A stretch of 64,000 nucleotides of DNA from Symsagittifera roscoffensis (lineage: Eukaryota > Xenacoelomorpha > Acoela > Convolutidae). Positions 52,499 through 63,673 of the stretch are shown in pieces. The notes below the pieces were generated by a model that saw only the letters and a list, made by a program, of their open reading frames with translations, made no database searches and had not been told where the DNA came from. The stretch spans positions 16,861,275 to 16,925,274 of the forward strand of contig NC_087066.1 in NCBI RefSeq assembly GCF_963678635.1. The letters are read 5' to 3'. Made by a program: the position numbers and the translations under genes. Positions within the stretch are counted from its first letter, which is position 1, and every line of letters begins with the position of its first letter.

Positions 52499-53841
52499 TT
52501 AGTTTAATGAGTTTAGTTTTCTGAAGTTTAAGCATCTTGTGCATCTGCAGTTGATTCTCCAGGTGCAGGTATCGACTTCATTGTAGATTTTTTCGTAGAA
52601 TTGCCAGTACACTCTTGATATTTTTGGTTTAAACGAGTCACTTAATAGGACTTCATATTTCAGATGATCGTGAAATATGTTTGTCAGGCTGCAGGCGCGT
52701 TGCCAGAAATCAGATTCGCATTTATGAAGTCGAAAGTTCTTCGCGTTGAAACGTCTTGTTGTTTTCGGTCGATTTGATTCAGTGATTTCTATAAATCGCC
52801 ACCATTCCAGGTCGGTCTTTCCTCTTAGAATGTTCGCGAACAAAAGTAGTACATGCATTTCTTGGTAAAGAGACAAGGGAAGAATTTGAAGAGTGGTTAA
52901 CCTCGATTTATAAGGAATTTGTTTATTTCCAAGTATCCATTTCGTTGCTCTCTGTTGCACTTTTTCTAAGGTGGCAAGATATTGCTTTGAGGGTTTCCAG
53001 ACTGATGATGCATAGCTAACGATAGGTACTACATAACTTTTATATGCATTTTTCCTGTTGTTCATGGTTGTGGCAGGTGATAAGTTTCTTTTGATGCAGT
53101 ATAGGGCCTTCAATGCTTTGCTCGCACGATTGTTTGCATGAGAAGTCCAGTTAAGATTTTTTGACATTATCATTCCAAGATCTTTAAGTTCGTTAGGCTG
53201 TTCGAATTTGTACGAGAATATGCTTAGGTTGCACTCGCCCTTAATTACTAGTGTTTTGCTCTTGGTCATATTGAGGCGCATTTCATTGGTTTCACACCAC
53301 TTCCAGACTTTTCTAATATCGATGTGCAGGGTAGTCGGGTCGGTGCCCATAATTTTATAGTCATCCGCATAGCCGTAGCACGATGACATGACACATTTTG
53401 GCAAGTCGTTGATGTATACTAAGAAAAGGAGTGGCCCTAGAATAGATCATTGCGGCACTCCACTATAAATTGCAGTTGGCTTGAGACCGAGCTGCCGATG
53501 CGTACTGTTTGGGTTCGACCAGTCAGGTAACTTTTGATTAGATCCAATATTGGGCCTGTTATTCCAGCTCTGCTGAGTTTTTCGATCGTTATATTGTGAT
53601 TGACTTTGTCAAAAGCCTTCTGGAAGTCCAGGTAAAATGACGATAGGAAGTGGCAGTTGCTATTGTCAAAGTTCACAAACATTTCGTGCAGGTATTCGAT
53701 TAGGTTTGTTATAGATGAGCGACTTTGCCGAAAACCGGACAATGCGGTGGATAAGATTGGGTACATTCTGTCGAAAATAAGTTTCTCGAGGTCTTTGGAT
53801 ACTGCTACGAGGAGGCTGATCGGCCTGTAATTATCTACCAT
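52499..53841 (-). pseudogene. LINE A reverse transcriptase and C-terminal domain
   Basis: The frame 53437-53841 has VDNYRPISLLVAVSKDLEKL, GFRQSRSSITNLIEYLHEM and YLDFQKAFDKVNH (first catalytic Asp). After a short broken stretch, 52499-53404 has SCYGYADDYKIMGT (YADD active site), KSKTLVIKGE, DLGMIMSKNLNWTSHANNR, YVVPIVSYASSVWKP and a Cys-rich end TCTWRINCRCTRCLNF. The break between the two frames is small. Enzyme role: target-primed reverse transcription. Confidence 0.85.
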
Positions 53842-53870
53842 TTGTTTGTTCCCTTCTTTAAATATGGAGA

Positions 53871-54986
53871 TTATTTCGCTTGTTTTCTAGAATGATGGGA
53901 AGTAGCATTTGTTTGCAATTGTGTTGAATATGAGATGCAGTGACTTTGTAGGGAGTCTGATAATTTTCTCAGCAGGTTGTTCCCCATACGGTCAAGTCCT
54001 TTGGCCTTGCTCTCGTCCAGCGATTGGAGAACGAGTTGTATTTCTAGTTCTGAGAAATGAATCATCGACAGCTTGGGCTGTCCCTCTGTGAGAGTATAAT
54101 CGTGGTGATTCTTACTGAAAACGGATTGGAAGTACTGATTAAATAATTCGGCTTTTTCGATATCGGTATTAGCTGACTTATCGTCAAGAAATACTTCAGT
54201 TGGGATTGAGCTTGTTTTCATGATAGTTTTGAGGTATTTTTGGACGTTTGAGAAGATTCCAGACTTGAAAATTTTTGTTTCATGATTGCATTGGTCAGCT
54301 GAGAGCTATAAGGACAATTCAGTTTGTAATTGCTGGATCTTTAGGGTATTTGTTTTACTTTGGCGTCTGAGAGTTTCTACTTTTTTCATGAGGTTTGAGC
54401 TCGTTGGAGAAACCCAGGGCGCTAGATGTTTCCTATGTTGGGTTGTTCGGGGTATGTGTTTGACTATAATACCGTAGATCCGATTATACCACTGACCTAC
54501 CAGGAGATCAACGTTGCTGTAGCAGTATGGGTTGAAGTGGTGCTCTCGCACATATTCGTTGATTTCGTTCCAGTTGGCTTTTTTGAAGGCAAAGCCTGAA
54601 AAGTCGTACTTTTGGGAGGATAGAAGGACCTTTTCGTGATTTATTTTGTGATTCATATGTAACTTTGAGCCTTAAGGTGGGTGATCTGAGGTGAAGTCGT
54701 TTTTGAGCCGATTGTCCATGTATACGTCTAGTATGATATCAGGATTGTTGCAGAGCAGGATATCCAGGCTCTTTCCAGTATCGGCTATGATGAATTGTTC
54801 CAGGTTTAATTCCTGGAAGTTGTCTAGGATGCTTTGTTCGTACTCGCATTTTGATGAGAGTGATTTCCAATTTGTACAGAGAAGTTGATATCTCCAACAA
54901 TGACAAGATTTTGTATGCCTTGCTCGCGTTGTGTTGCTTTTATTAAGTTCAACAATAATAATCATAATAAACATGGATTTAGACAT
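53871..54986 (-). pseudogene. LINE A endonuclease C-terminus and linker to RT
   Basis: The frame 54672-54986 contains the endonuclease end (LDILLCNNPDIILDVYMDNR, then DFTSDHPP, the conserved Ser-Asp-His). Frames 54306-54656 and 53871-54221 carry the linker, with YVREHHFNPYCYSNVDLL and FNQYFQSVFSKNHHDYTLTE, the usual lead-in to a LINE RT. An alternative frame near 54900 reads QNLVIVGDINFSVQIGNH, the endonuclease core with GDIN. Several frame breaks show decay. Confidence 0.7.
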
Positions 54987-55973
54987 AAAGCCATGGGGCT
55001 AAAATGCCCCACGTTGGGAGTTTTAAACTGAGTTTTATAGTTTCTTTGAGTTTACACAGCTATTGCAGCAGTTTATTCTCCATGTGCATGGGACACTTTC
55101 CTCATATTTACTGATGAAATATATCCAGAAAACGTTTTTGAGGCTTGATTTGAGTCTTTCGTATTTCATCGCAAACAGGTCTTCTTCTTCCTGAGTCTGT
55201 AAAATTTTGTTTGCTAGTATAGGTGTTCTGTGCCAGAAATTGCTTTTCGATTTTTCGTAATGATAATTTTTATGCGCTAAGTTATTTTTCGTTGATCTTC
55301 TTGTTGGGGCTGTAGATTCTTTGAACTGAACAAATTGTCTCCAATGGAAGTTGTATTGGTCATTTATTATTTTATGAAGCAAGAGAATGTCGTGCATTTC
55401 GTGGTAGAGAGACAGTGGAAGCAGGTTTAATCTAATCAGTCTGTCTTTATAGTTGATGTTGTTACATGACGGTATCCAACGTGTAGCTTTTCTTTGGACA
55501 TCTTCAATAATTCTTAATTCACACTTATTTGCTTTCCCTATGGGTGAGCCATATGACACAATTGGGGTTACATATCCACAGTAGGAGTTCAGTTTCATTT
55601 TTAAGCTCGCTGATTTTGAAATATTTCTTTTAATTAAAAATAAGCAGCCTATTGCTTTTTGGGCTCTTATTTTTGCGTGTGCTGACCAGTTTACGTTGTT
55701 GGTTATTTGTATACCAAGGTCTTTTTCTGAACAAGTTTTTTCGAGTATATGGTCACCGAGATACATGTTTAGGTCAAGTTGGGGGTCTTTGAATATTATA
55801 TTGTGACATTTTTTCAGATTAAGACTCATGGAATTATCTTTGCACCATATGTTGATCGTGATTAGGTCATGTTGGAGCAGGGAAGGGTTCGTTGCAACAA
55901 TTTTATAATCGTCTGCGTAACCATAGCACGAGTTGGTGAGTGATGACGGTAAATAGTTGATGAATGTAATGAG
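54950..55973 (-). mobile_element. LINE B: 5'-truncated LINE inserted in LINE A
   Basis: Flanked by a 7-bp direct repeat ttaagtt (54943-54949 and 55974-55980), a plausible target duplication. It contains only the 3' part of a related LINE, from just before the YADD box, and ends with a 3' untranslated region holding a small hairpin (ggggctaaaatgcccc) and an aataataatcataataa tail. Both sides continue with the LINE A endonuclease. Confidence 0.8.
55035..55968 (-). pseudogene. LINE B RT C-terminal part
   Basis: Continuous frame in two reading-track pieces. The beginning (55968 to 55860) reads FINYLPSSLTNSCYGYADDY, with the RT active site. Then 55035-55829 has SLNLKKCHNIIF, EKDLGIQITNNVNWSAHAKI, YVTPIVSYGSPIGK, RIIEDVQRKATRWIP, LLPLSLYHEMHDILLLH and CTWRINCCNSC. 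Clearly related to, but different from, LINE A's end. The N-terminal RT and endonuclease are missing through 5' truncation. Confidence 0.8.
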
Positions 55974-56520
55974 TTAAGTTGATGTAGTGACCATCGGTAT
56001 GGGCTATACACAGGGGCACAATATATACAGCAGACAAGTATTGGTACAGATATCTTGAGTTGAACCATTACGCAGTCTTGCATGCCTGTATCAATGCGGT
56101 TATGTGGTATGTTGGCGTTGATGCCAATTAGAACTCCTCCATGTTTTGATAGACCGGCTTTTGAAGTTCTTTCAGATCGATAGAGTTCGAATTGAGGCAA
56201 GAATGTGGAGTTGTCTGTTACGTCGATGGTTAACCATGTTTCGGTTAGGCAAAGTAGTTGGTATTGACAGCTTGTGTTTATCGCATTTGCGAAGTTTGAT
56301 CCAGGGATATCGATTCGAATCCGAGTATTCGACCCGAATACCGAGTATTCGGCACTTCGAAGCCGAATCCGAATATTAAAATTTTGAAATCCGAATATCG
56401 AATCCGAATATTTTTTTTTTGCCGAATACCGAATAATCCAGGGTCCACTGCTAAAAAACCCGAATATTCCGAATATTGGTTTACTGTTTTGTTTCGCAAT
56501 ATTTTTCTGTTTTTTTTAAG

Positions 56521-57945
56521 ATGGCTAATGTAGAAGAGTCTGATGTCGCTGCCGAGTGCGAGTATAGAAAAGAAAAAGGAGTGGCAAAATGGCATGAAAA
56601 GTTTCTTGTGGAATATCGAGGTGGTAGAAAAACGGAAGGAAGAAAGTGCATTAAATGCAATGTTTTGATTAAGAGTATTGGGGCGTCAACGACTTCGATG
56701 ACTAAACACACGCAAGTGTGTGATAGCAAAACGGTCCAAACTGTCATTGCATCGGACCAAACTGTAATTCCTTTCAAGCGGGCTAGAGTTCAAGACGGCT
56801 TGAATGAAGTTGCTAAACTTGTATATGAAGACAATATACCAGTGTACAAAGTTGTGCGTTCTCCAACGTTACAATCATTTTTTAAGCAGCTTCACTTTAG
56901 TAAAGTCACCTACTGTTCAGTCAACAATGCGCTGGAGGTAAATTACCAAACAGCAGTACAGAAAATTAAAGATTTGATAGTAACACGTGATAAGCGACAA
57001 ATGCTCTCCTTGAGTTTTGACAAATGGACATCAGCGGACAACAAAAAGTTCATTGGAGTATATTTGTATGTTGGCGGAGAAAGCGTTTGCTTGGGTTTGA
57101 TTTATTATACTGGTTTCTGTGGGGCCGAAGAAATACTCATCAATCTGAAAAAAACGCTAAGTGAAAATGATAACACTTTTGAAACTATGTTAAGCGGAAC
57201 TGTTCACCGATTGAGAGAGTTGTGAAGGAAAATTAAGAAATCCCCCACTTTACGAGATAAGCTAGCAAATGTTCAATTGGCTCTTGGGCAAACTATTTTG
57301 TCCATAGTGATTGATAATAAGACCCGCTGGAACTCGCTCTATGACTGCATGACAAGGTTTCTTGAGTTGAAACCTATTCTTATTTCTATTTTGCCATCTG
57401 AGGATTTAAATGATTTTGACTGGGATAAAGTTGCGTCGATTTGTCGAACACTGAAACCTTTGAAGGAGTGTACATTGGCTCTGCAAAGCAACAAGTCTGC
57501 TGCTGCGTTAGCTGTGAAAGTTATAAAATTTCTTAATCATTTGGCACATATGGAACCAGCTCCTAATTCTCCAATTCGCACTGTTTTGGGTAAGTGGATT
57601 GATAACAATCCTGTTATCACTGCCCTGATTAATAAATCGGGGAGTTTTTTTGAAAGTATTCGAAAGTTCGCTGTTGAACCCGAAAGTGCCACACAGGTGG
57701 CGTCTAATGATCATCAATATGTGGCTGTGGAAGAAGGTTTGTCTTTTGCAGAGTTCAATAACAATTGCCAATTAGATGAGTTTGACATTTTCGCTTTTCT
57801 GGAAAATTTTCGTCCGTCCAGTGTTGATCCAGAGCGCCTATTTTCTTTATGCCGACTCAGTCGCAACTACTTACAAAATCGATTATCACCTGAGAATCAT
57901 TCACGAAATGTTTTCTTAAATAAGAATAAAAGGTTTTTGAAATAA
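56521..57945 (+). pseudogene. hAT transposase, shortened, one nonsense codon
   Basis: ATG at 56521 (MANVEESDVAAECEYRKEKG). BED-type zinc finger C43-x2-C46-x16-H63-x3-C67. RNase H-like start with MLSLSFDKWTSADNKKFIGV (first catalytic Asp). The frame is stopped by TGA at 57223-57225 but continues in phase with RKIKKSPTLRDKLANVQLAL and DNKTRWNSLYDCM to a hAT C-terminal dimerisation motif SSVDPERLFSLCRLSRNYLQ. At ~474 aa it is shorter than the usual ~600-700, and the segment with the second catalytic Asp seems missing. Probably an internally deleted, inactive copy. Confidence 0.85.
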
Positions 57946-58003
57946 AACTGTTCATTAGCAAACTTGTTTTAAAATTACGGTCTCTTTTTTAAATAGTGTC
58001 ACT

Positions 58004-58110
58004 CGATTTAGCTCGAAAAACTGGGTTGTCACTGATTTTTAACAGTTTTTAGCAATCTCAGTCGATTTAGCTCGAAAAACTGGGTTGTGAGTTGTGACTG
58101 ATTTTTAACA
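58004..58110. repeat. Subterminal ~59-bp duplication in hAT
   Basis: The unit cgatttagctcgaaaaactg followed by ggttgt and gactgatttttaaca occurs at about 58004 and again at about 58063. Such subterminal repeats often bind hAT transposase. Confidence 0.8.
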
Positions 58111-58457
58111 TTTACTCACTCCCGCGATTTTTACATTATTACGCAAGTGCCAGCCAATTCTACTTGAAAAATGCTATGTTCAATACTTTTTATAGAATTT
58201 GTTGTATCAAACTTTTATGCTAAGTTTTTTGGGAAAATAACCAAATATCCGAATAGTTGTTCGAGTAGTAACATTTGGCCGAAGCCGAATCCGAATAGTA
58301 AGGGCACTATTCGGCCGAAGTCGAATATCGAATAGTTGGGCCGCGGCGAATAACGAATATCAAAAAATCCGAGTATTCGACATCCCTGGTTTGATCTTCG
58401 ATTGTAGTCGAGTATGCTTCCGACGTTGTAGATGAGTAGGCTGGGAAAGAGTTCTAG

Positions 58458-59298
58458 TCAATTGGAGATTGAGTTCTCCGTTTTTTCAGTTGCAACTGCT
58501 GTCCATCTGTTTTCTATTTTCTGGTAGAGTTTTCCATCGCGGATGCGCAGGTTTTGTTTATCGATGTTTTCGTTTATGAGCTCCCGCCGTTTTTGCAGTG
58601 CTTGATTTTCAAGTTTTGCTTCATCCACTGATAGCTCGCGACTGACAAACACAGGTTTGTCATATGTTTTTAGGCGGCAAGCGGATGATAGTATTAGTCG
58701 TTTCTGCCAAATTGGGACTTTTACCAGTATGGTTCGGTCCTTGCCTTCCTTTCGTTGACCCATCCGGAACAGATCAACTATCTCTGGCACAATTTGCATG
58801 TGCTCCAAGATTTCCTTTACTTGTTGGAGGTCATTTTCTTGTCTTTTTCTTTTATCTTTGTCGTTTAGTTCAGGGATGCCGCGGATGCGGATTCCGTTTT
58901 GATCTTCTTGTTTCGGCGTTGCGTTTATCGGTACCTTGGTTTTTGCTTCTGATTTGATCTCATTTGGCTTCATTGTGGTTTGGGAGAACAGCGTTTTAAT
59001 CTCCTGTACGTTCTTTCTGAGTTCGTCCATGTCCTCTTCAATCTTCTTGAATTGCTTCACTGACTGCTTTTCGGAGTCTCTCATATCCGTTGGAATCCAC
59101 ACATTTGCAGAGTAGAGCAATGTTTTTTCCCAGTGTCGTAATACCATTGATTGCTGTATCGCTTAGGCTGGTACAGCTTTTCGTCAGGTGCATTTTGCAA
59201 TTACACACGATGCAACAGAATGTATCTTCATTCTTTTTGATTTTTTGTTGGCAAGTTTCGCATACGGAATCAGTGGTCATTTCACGATTTCGTGTCAT
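58458..59298 (-). pseudogene. LINE A ORF1 with PHD-like zinc finger
   Basis: The frame 59038-59298 starts with ATG and has a Cys/His cluster CETCQQKIKKNEDTFCCIVC, then CKMHLTKSC and CKC, typical of the PHD-like finger in CR1-group ORF1 proteins. After a frameshift near 59045-59140, frame 58458-59147 has a coiled coil (QSVKQFKKIEEDMDELRKNV), an RRM-like domain start (GIRIRGIPELND, ILVKVPIWQKRLILSSACRL) and a C-terminal LENQALQKRRELINENIDKQ. It binds LINE RNA. Broken only by the one frameshift. Confidence 0.75.
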
Positions 59299-59882
59299 AT
59301 TTGTTTAAATATCCATATCTTGGTTAAATTTGGTTGTAATTACTAAATTTGAGCAGGGTTAATTCGCCGCTTCCGTTTGAAGAGAACGAAATCTATCAAG
59401 CGTTAATTGTCCCAATGTAGGCAAATTGTCCTTTTTCAAGTGTCAATTTGGACAAGTAATCCGTGGTAAAATATCTTTTTGTTATTTTGAGCGTTGGTTC
59501 TGAAGACTTTTCGGATGGTATAAAAAATTAAACACGCTAATCCTTTTTGACCTCCATGATCCACGCTGTTTATCAGACGTTTCAATCGCTTTTTTCAGAT
59601 TAATTGTAGAGTTCTCTATTTTCACACTGTTCAAACTGGTTGAATGGTTCAATTTTGTCTTGATAATATTGTGGTTTCAATTTACTTTTAGCTTCGGTAT
59701 TTTCTTAGTCATTAAGGTTTTTGTTTTTTCAATATCTACAAACTTTCGACGGTGGGAGCAATCTTGCTTCCCGATTTTCGAAGGCGCATGAATATCTCTG
59801 TATACACCAATCCTAATGCTCTATAATAATTTCATGTTGGAGGTTTTTAAGAGGCGTAAATGATTTGAATTTGTTATCACAA

Positions 59883-62800
59883 ATGGAAGATTCACTGGTA
59901 TGTAGATAATAATAATGAATAATATCTATGATCTATTGTTTATCGTTCTTTTCTCGGGATATTTTAGGAAAGTCAGGTCTTGAAGTTGCTAGTTAGTGCC
60001 CAAAATAACGAAATAGAAGTCGTGAGAAACCTACTGGATTCGAATCAATCTCTCGTTGATGCTAGAGATAAGGCGAGTTTTTGTATCTCTTCTATATTAT
60101 ACGCTGCTTGCTCCCTATCGTAATGTCAGTTAATAGTTAGATTTGTTTTTTTTTTTGTTTCAGGAAGGAACAACTGCCTTAATTGTTAGTTGTGGTCATG
60201 GACACGTTGACTTGGTTCGTCATCTTCTGCTGCGTGGAGCAAACCCCAATATTCGGAGACAAGTGAGTATAATGTTTAGAGACCAAAAATAGGCGAATCA
60301 GTAGATTTTAGTTGTAATTGAGTCAGTATAATTATGGGATCAACCGTACAATCTCCCCATCCCCCCACCTAAGTGACATACCGTAGAAGGTCCTACCCAG
60401 ACGTAATGATTCTGTAAATTAACTCTGTATGAAATATGCATTGCATACAAACGCTCAAAATTTGACTGTATTAAGAAATTTTTTACCCAAATCAATTTTG
60501 ATGTGCTACAAAACAATTAAATCAACGGCTAAACCGACGTAGAAGGGAAACCACCTTTTCCAGTTATAGCGTCTCATAGTGCTGGTGTCGGCATCTTCCC
60601 TCTGTATAGCACACTCAAGGTAAGGTCCCGACACCAGCACAGAGACGCTATCACTGGAAAAGCTGATTCCCCTTATACGTCGGTTTTGCCGCTAGAGACC
60701 CTGGGGGAGCTGCAGTGATACATCAAACGAGACGAAACCAACATGACCAGTCAGGAACGAAATTTCCCTAACTCTCTCTCTCTCTCTCGATCTTTCAAGC
60801 ATAAACAATCTCTCTAATTCAATCAGAAGTTCGAAGCAGAGATCGATGTAGCTGCAACATTAAATCGGCGGTTTCAATATGTTGTGATAATGAAATATGT
60901 TTAGTAGGTAATATAACATTCTCTGCAAAGTTATCTTGTGAAAAATTCGTATTTTCTCCCCCTAATTCGATTGGGGGGAGGGGGGGGGGGATTGCGCGGT
61001 TGATCCGATTAATGGTTGGGCCAATATTACTCTTCGTCGAAAGGTCTTTATTGAAGTTTTTTGATTTCTTGATATGTTTAGACGGGAACCAGTGCTTTGT
61101 TCTTCGCTGCACAAGGAGGTTATGAAGAAATAGTCAGTATTCTTTTAGATCACAAGGCATCAATTGATCTAACTAGCTTCGACGGAGGAACGCCTTTGCT
61201 GGTTGCTTGTCAGTGTGATAACTATAGTGTAAGCATTTCGAACTGAAATTAAATGACTTGGATTAGCTCTTATGAGAACAATAATTTCATAGTGCAGTAA
61301 TCCTAGAGTAGCGCAGAATTACATAATTTTTTGTGTTTTCAAGCAGCCAATTTTATCCTGGAAACCCTGGTAAGTTCTCAACTTTCAGAACCACTGGTTG
61401 AATTATGATCTGGGTAGAGTAGTATTAAAATATCTGTTCCTTTCTTCTGTCATATCATGCCTGTCTTCAAGCTTCTTTCTTAGACCCTTCATTTTATTCC
61501 TGCTGAATAGACAAGCCCATCTGTATGTTCTCGAAAAATCCAGCTGTTTGATTTTGTTTTCCTGTTAATAGAATTAGCTAGTGTTATTTTTGATTTAAAT
61601 ATTTTAGATTGTCCAAGTGCTGCTTGAGAGAGGCTGTGGAACCAATAGTCGATTGAACGATGGTGCTTCCGCTCTGTTCCTAGCTGCACAAGCGGGCAAC
61701 CTGCGAATTGTCAATTTGCTGCTCTCTAAGGGCGCTGAGCTTGATGCTAAGAGAAATGTACGATTAACCTTTGACTAAATTTTTCACTAACAAACGCTTA
61801 ATATTTAATATGAGTTCACGTTCCGCTATCGAGATCCTAAATGTGTTCATTCAGTTTAGGTATATCTATACTGATCAACTCCATCCTTTTAGTAAGAAGT
61901 GATATATCAGCTTTATCGAAGCACATTGATTGCTGCTTGGTACTGATGATTATTAAAATCGAAAGACTTTTTTTTCAGCTGAACAACTTGTTCAACAGAA
62001 TGACTGGATCAGTTAGTGACAACAGACATTTTTCAAGCATGTCTGAATTTTAAAATACCTGATCAATTTGTAAATTGTTTTTTTTTATGTTTGTTGAAAA
62101 CCAATCCGATTTTGTATGATTGAGAGTAATGAACCTAGGTCCTGTTGATTCTTTTTTCAGGAAAAGTCTCTAATAACTACAGATGTGCATTCATTAATAT
62201 TGATGTATTTATGAATGCACTAAGGTATATATGCACTTTTTGAGTTCAATTGAACTTCATCTGCTGAAAGTGACCTAAATGGCACTCTCCAAATACGAAC
62301 GTGGAAATTGCGCGAAAGAACGCGAACGATTTCTAGTTTCGAAAGTGGAATTTAATTTTTAGATTTCCAGCTGAGTAAAAACTTAGCTGTTGATCCAGTT
62401 TTCTCAAGTTCGGTTAATGTTATCAAAAAAGCGCCAGTAATAAATCGTTCTAGAAATTCAAAGAGCTTAAAGGGCATCTATTATTTTTTTTGAAATTTGA
62501 AAGTTAAGGTTTTTTCAACAAAGCAACATGAGGCGAGTAAATCTTTGAGCAAAAAAGAAAAACATAGCCAATTGGAAAAGAGTAATGAACCCAAGTAAAC
62601 ATAAACTAGCAATGACTTTGTTGAAAAAACCTTGTATACTTGGGTTCATTACTCTTTTCCAATTGGCTATGTTTTTCTTTTTTGCTCTAAGATTTAGTCG
62701 TCTCATGTTGCTTTGTTTGGAGGGTAAATATATATATATAATATATTTCTGCCTGTATAGGCTTGAGTTGTTTCTGTGTATGCTAATTCGAAATCTATAG

Positions 62801-63673
62801 GCTATATTGTTCCGGCTTAATGGGCGTCGACTCAAATATTGTTGGCTTAGCTTTGCTTCGTAAATTTCAGCTCAATGCTAATTTGAAGCTTACATTTGTT
62901 TCTTGCTAGTTTAAATCTTGCTTCTTGTCCCGTTTCATTCGAAATGAACTTCATGTGAGACACACATTTGAATTTTTTTTTAAAATCGAGTTCTTTGATA
63001 TTTTTTCAAACATTTTTGAATTTTGTTGAACGAAGTGAATCATAATTTATTTAGGTCGCAATGATATCTCTTTCTGTGTTTTTTTTTGTGTGTCTTTTAC
63101 TGTTTCTTATATAATTTTTTTTGAGGAAAATGTCCTAAATTTCACTCTCAAGTTTGATTTTTCTGTGGTTTGGCTTTGTTTTTTAAGTGCAATTCCAATC
63201 ATTTGCCAAAAAGAAGACAAACTACGCTCACGCAAAACAAAGTGGCGGGAAAAATGTGAATGAATAAGTTTTGAAAGTGGGTTTCAATTTAAAGATTTCC
63301 CAGCGAATGAAAAGTACCCTTTAACCCAGTTTTCTCATACTAGGTTTCCAAAAAAGCATTAACCAAAAAAGCGTTAATCATAAAATATTCATGATTTTCC
63401 AAAAGCTTCAAGTTGATATATTTTTTTGAAAGTTGAAAGTTTTTCAAAAAAAGTCTCTTTTTTTGTAATTGAGTTCATTGATACTTTTCCAAAAATGTTT
63501 TATTTGGGCGTGTTCAATAAATTTTGCGACACCACAAATCATAAGTTTATAATGCATTCAATTTTTGGTTGCAGGATGGCGCGACCCCACTTTGGATTGC
63601 CTGTCAGATGGGACACCTGGAAATTGTGAAGAAGCTGCTTCTGGCTGGCTCCGCGCCAGATGTTACACGTCAG
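59883..63673 (+). CDS. ANKRD29: ANKRD29-like ankyrin-repeat protein (5' part, six coding exons)
   Basis: Exons: 59883-59897 (MEDSL), 59968-60072, 60164-60262, 61082-61228, 61608-61757, 63575-63673, all joined in phase 0. The gene continues past 64000. Products by exon: QVLKLLVSAQNNEIEVVRNL; EGTTALIVSCGHGHVDLVRH; TGTSALFFAAQGGYEEIVSI with DGGTPLLVACQ; IVQVLLERG with DGASALFLAAQAGNLRIVNL; DGATPLWIACQMGHLEIVKK. That is at least six ankyrin repeats in the order and wording of ANKRD29 (FFAAQ, DGGTPLL, LFLAAQ, PLWIA.QMGH). Ankyrin repeats bind proteins; this protein's role is little known. The start has a good context (acaaATGG). Intron 2 begins with GC (gcgagt at 60073); the others are GT-AG. Confidence 0.85.
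60524..60693. repeat. MITE-like hairpin in ANKRD29-like intron 3
   Basis: Arms ~60524-60598 and ~60623-60693 are inverted copies sharing aaccgacgta, cttttccagt, atagcgtctc and gctggtgtcgg, with a ~25-bp loop. A foldback of ~170 bp without coding capacity. Confidence 0.85.
60769..60993. repeat. (CT)n and poly(G) tracts in intron 3
   Basis: A ctctctctctctctct run at about 60773-60788 and a ggggggag/gggggggggg tract at about 60973-60990. Simple sequence only; polymorphic by nature. Confidence 0.8.
62300..63445. repeat. Diverged ~180-bp repeat pair in intron 5
   Basis: The blocks at about 62300-62515 and 63240-63445 share a run of landmarks in the same order: gaaagtgg..tt.aatttt, agatttcc..agc, ccagttttctca, caaaaaagc, and a ttttttttgaaa.ttgaaagtt end. 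Similarity is partial and seen by eye only. Probably an old interspersed repeat. Confidence 0.4.
62518..62716. repeat. Near-perfect 80-bp hairpin in ANKRD29-like intron 5
   Basis: Arms 62518-62597 and 62637-62716 are inverted copies (acaaagcaacatgag..., aaaaacatagccaattggaa, gagtaatgaacccaagta) with a few mismatches and a ~39-bp loop. The loop also contains gttgaaaaaacctt, the inverse of aaggttttttcaac at 62507-62520, allowing an alternative fold. Short reading frames on both strands here are by-products of the palindrome. Confidence 0.9.

Larger units (their letters stand above)
56301..58388 (+). mobile_element. hAT DNA transposon, 2,088 bp
   Basis: Terminal inverted repeats start CAGGGATATCGA on the left and, read inwards from the right, CAGGGATGTCGA. 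They are flanked by a perfect 8-bp target duplication gtttgatc (56293-56300 and 58389-58396). Subterminal regions are rich in ccgaata / ccgaatcc repeats. It contains one plus-strand transposase frame. The 8-bp duplication and CAGGG ends are diagnostic of hAT. Confidence 0.95.
55981..58457 (-). pseudogene. LINE A endonuclease N-terminus, split by hAT
   Basis: Pieces 58397-58457 (FPSLLIYNVGSILDYNRR) and 55981-56300 (NTSCQYQLLCLTETWL with the catalytic Glu, then FELYRSERTSKAGLSKHGGV, CCIYCAPVYSPYRW). They join exactly across the hAT element when one 8-bp target copy is removed. This is the AP-like endonuclease that nicks target DNA for the LINE. The frame is otherwise open here. Confidence 0.75.
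52402..59330 (-). mobile_element. CR1-like LINE (LINE A), interrupted by LINE B and a hAT element
   Basis: Minus strand, right to left: ORF1 (59298-58458), ORF2 beginning with the endonuclease (58457-58397, then 56300-55981 and 54949-54672), linker, RT and C-terminal domain (53841-52499), short 3' untranslated region and an (ATT)n-type microsatellite tail at 52403-52434. Removing the two insertions leaves ~3.8 kb, a plausible near full-length element. PHD-like ORF1, endonuclease, RT and microsatellite tail together fit the CR1/L2 group. The 5' end is approximate. Confidence 0.8.

Noticed and set aside
62515-62835. Opposed 106-aa and 71-aa frames with similar hydrophobic sequence
   Set aside because: They are the two strands of the intronic hairpin and lie inside an intron of the ANKRD29-like gene.
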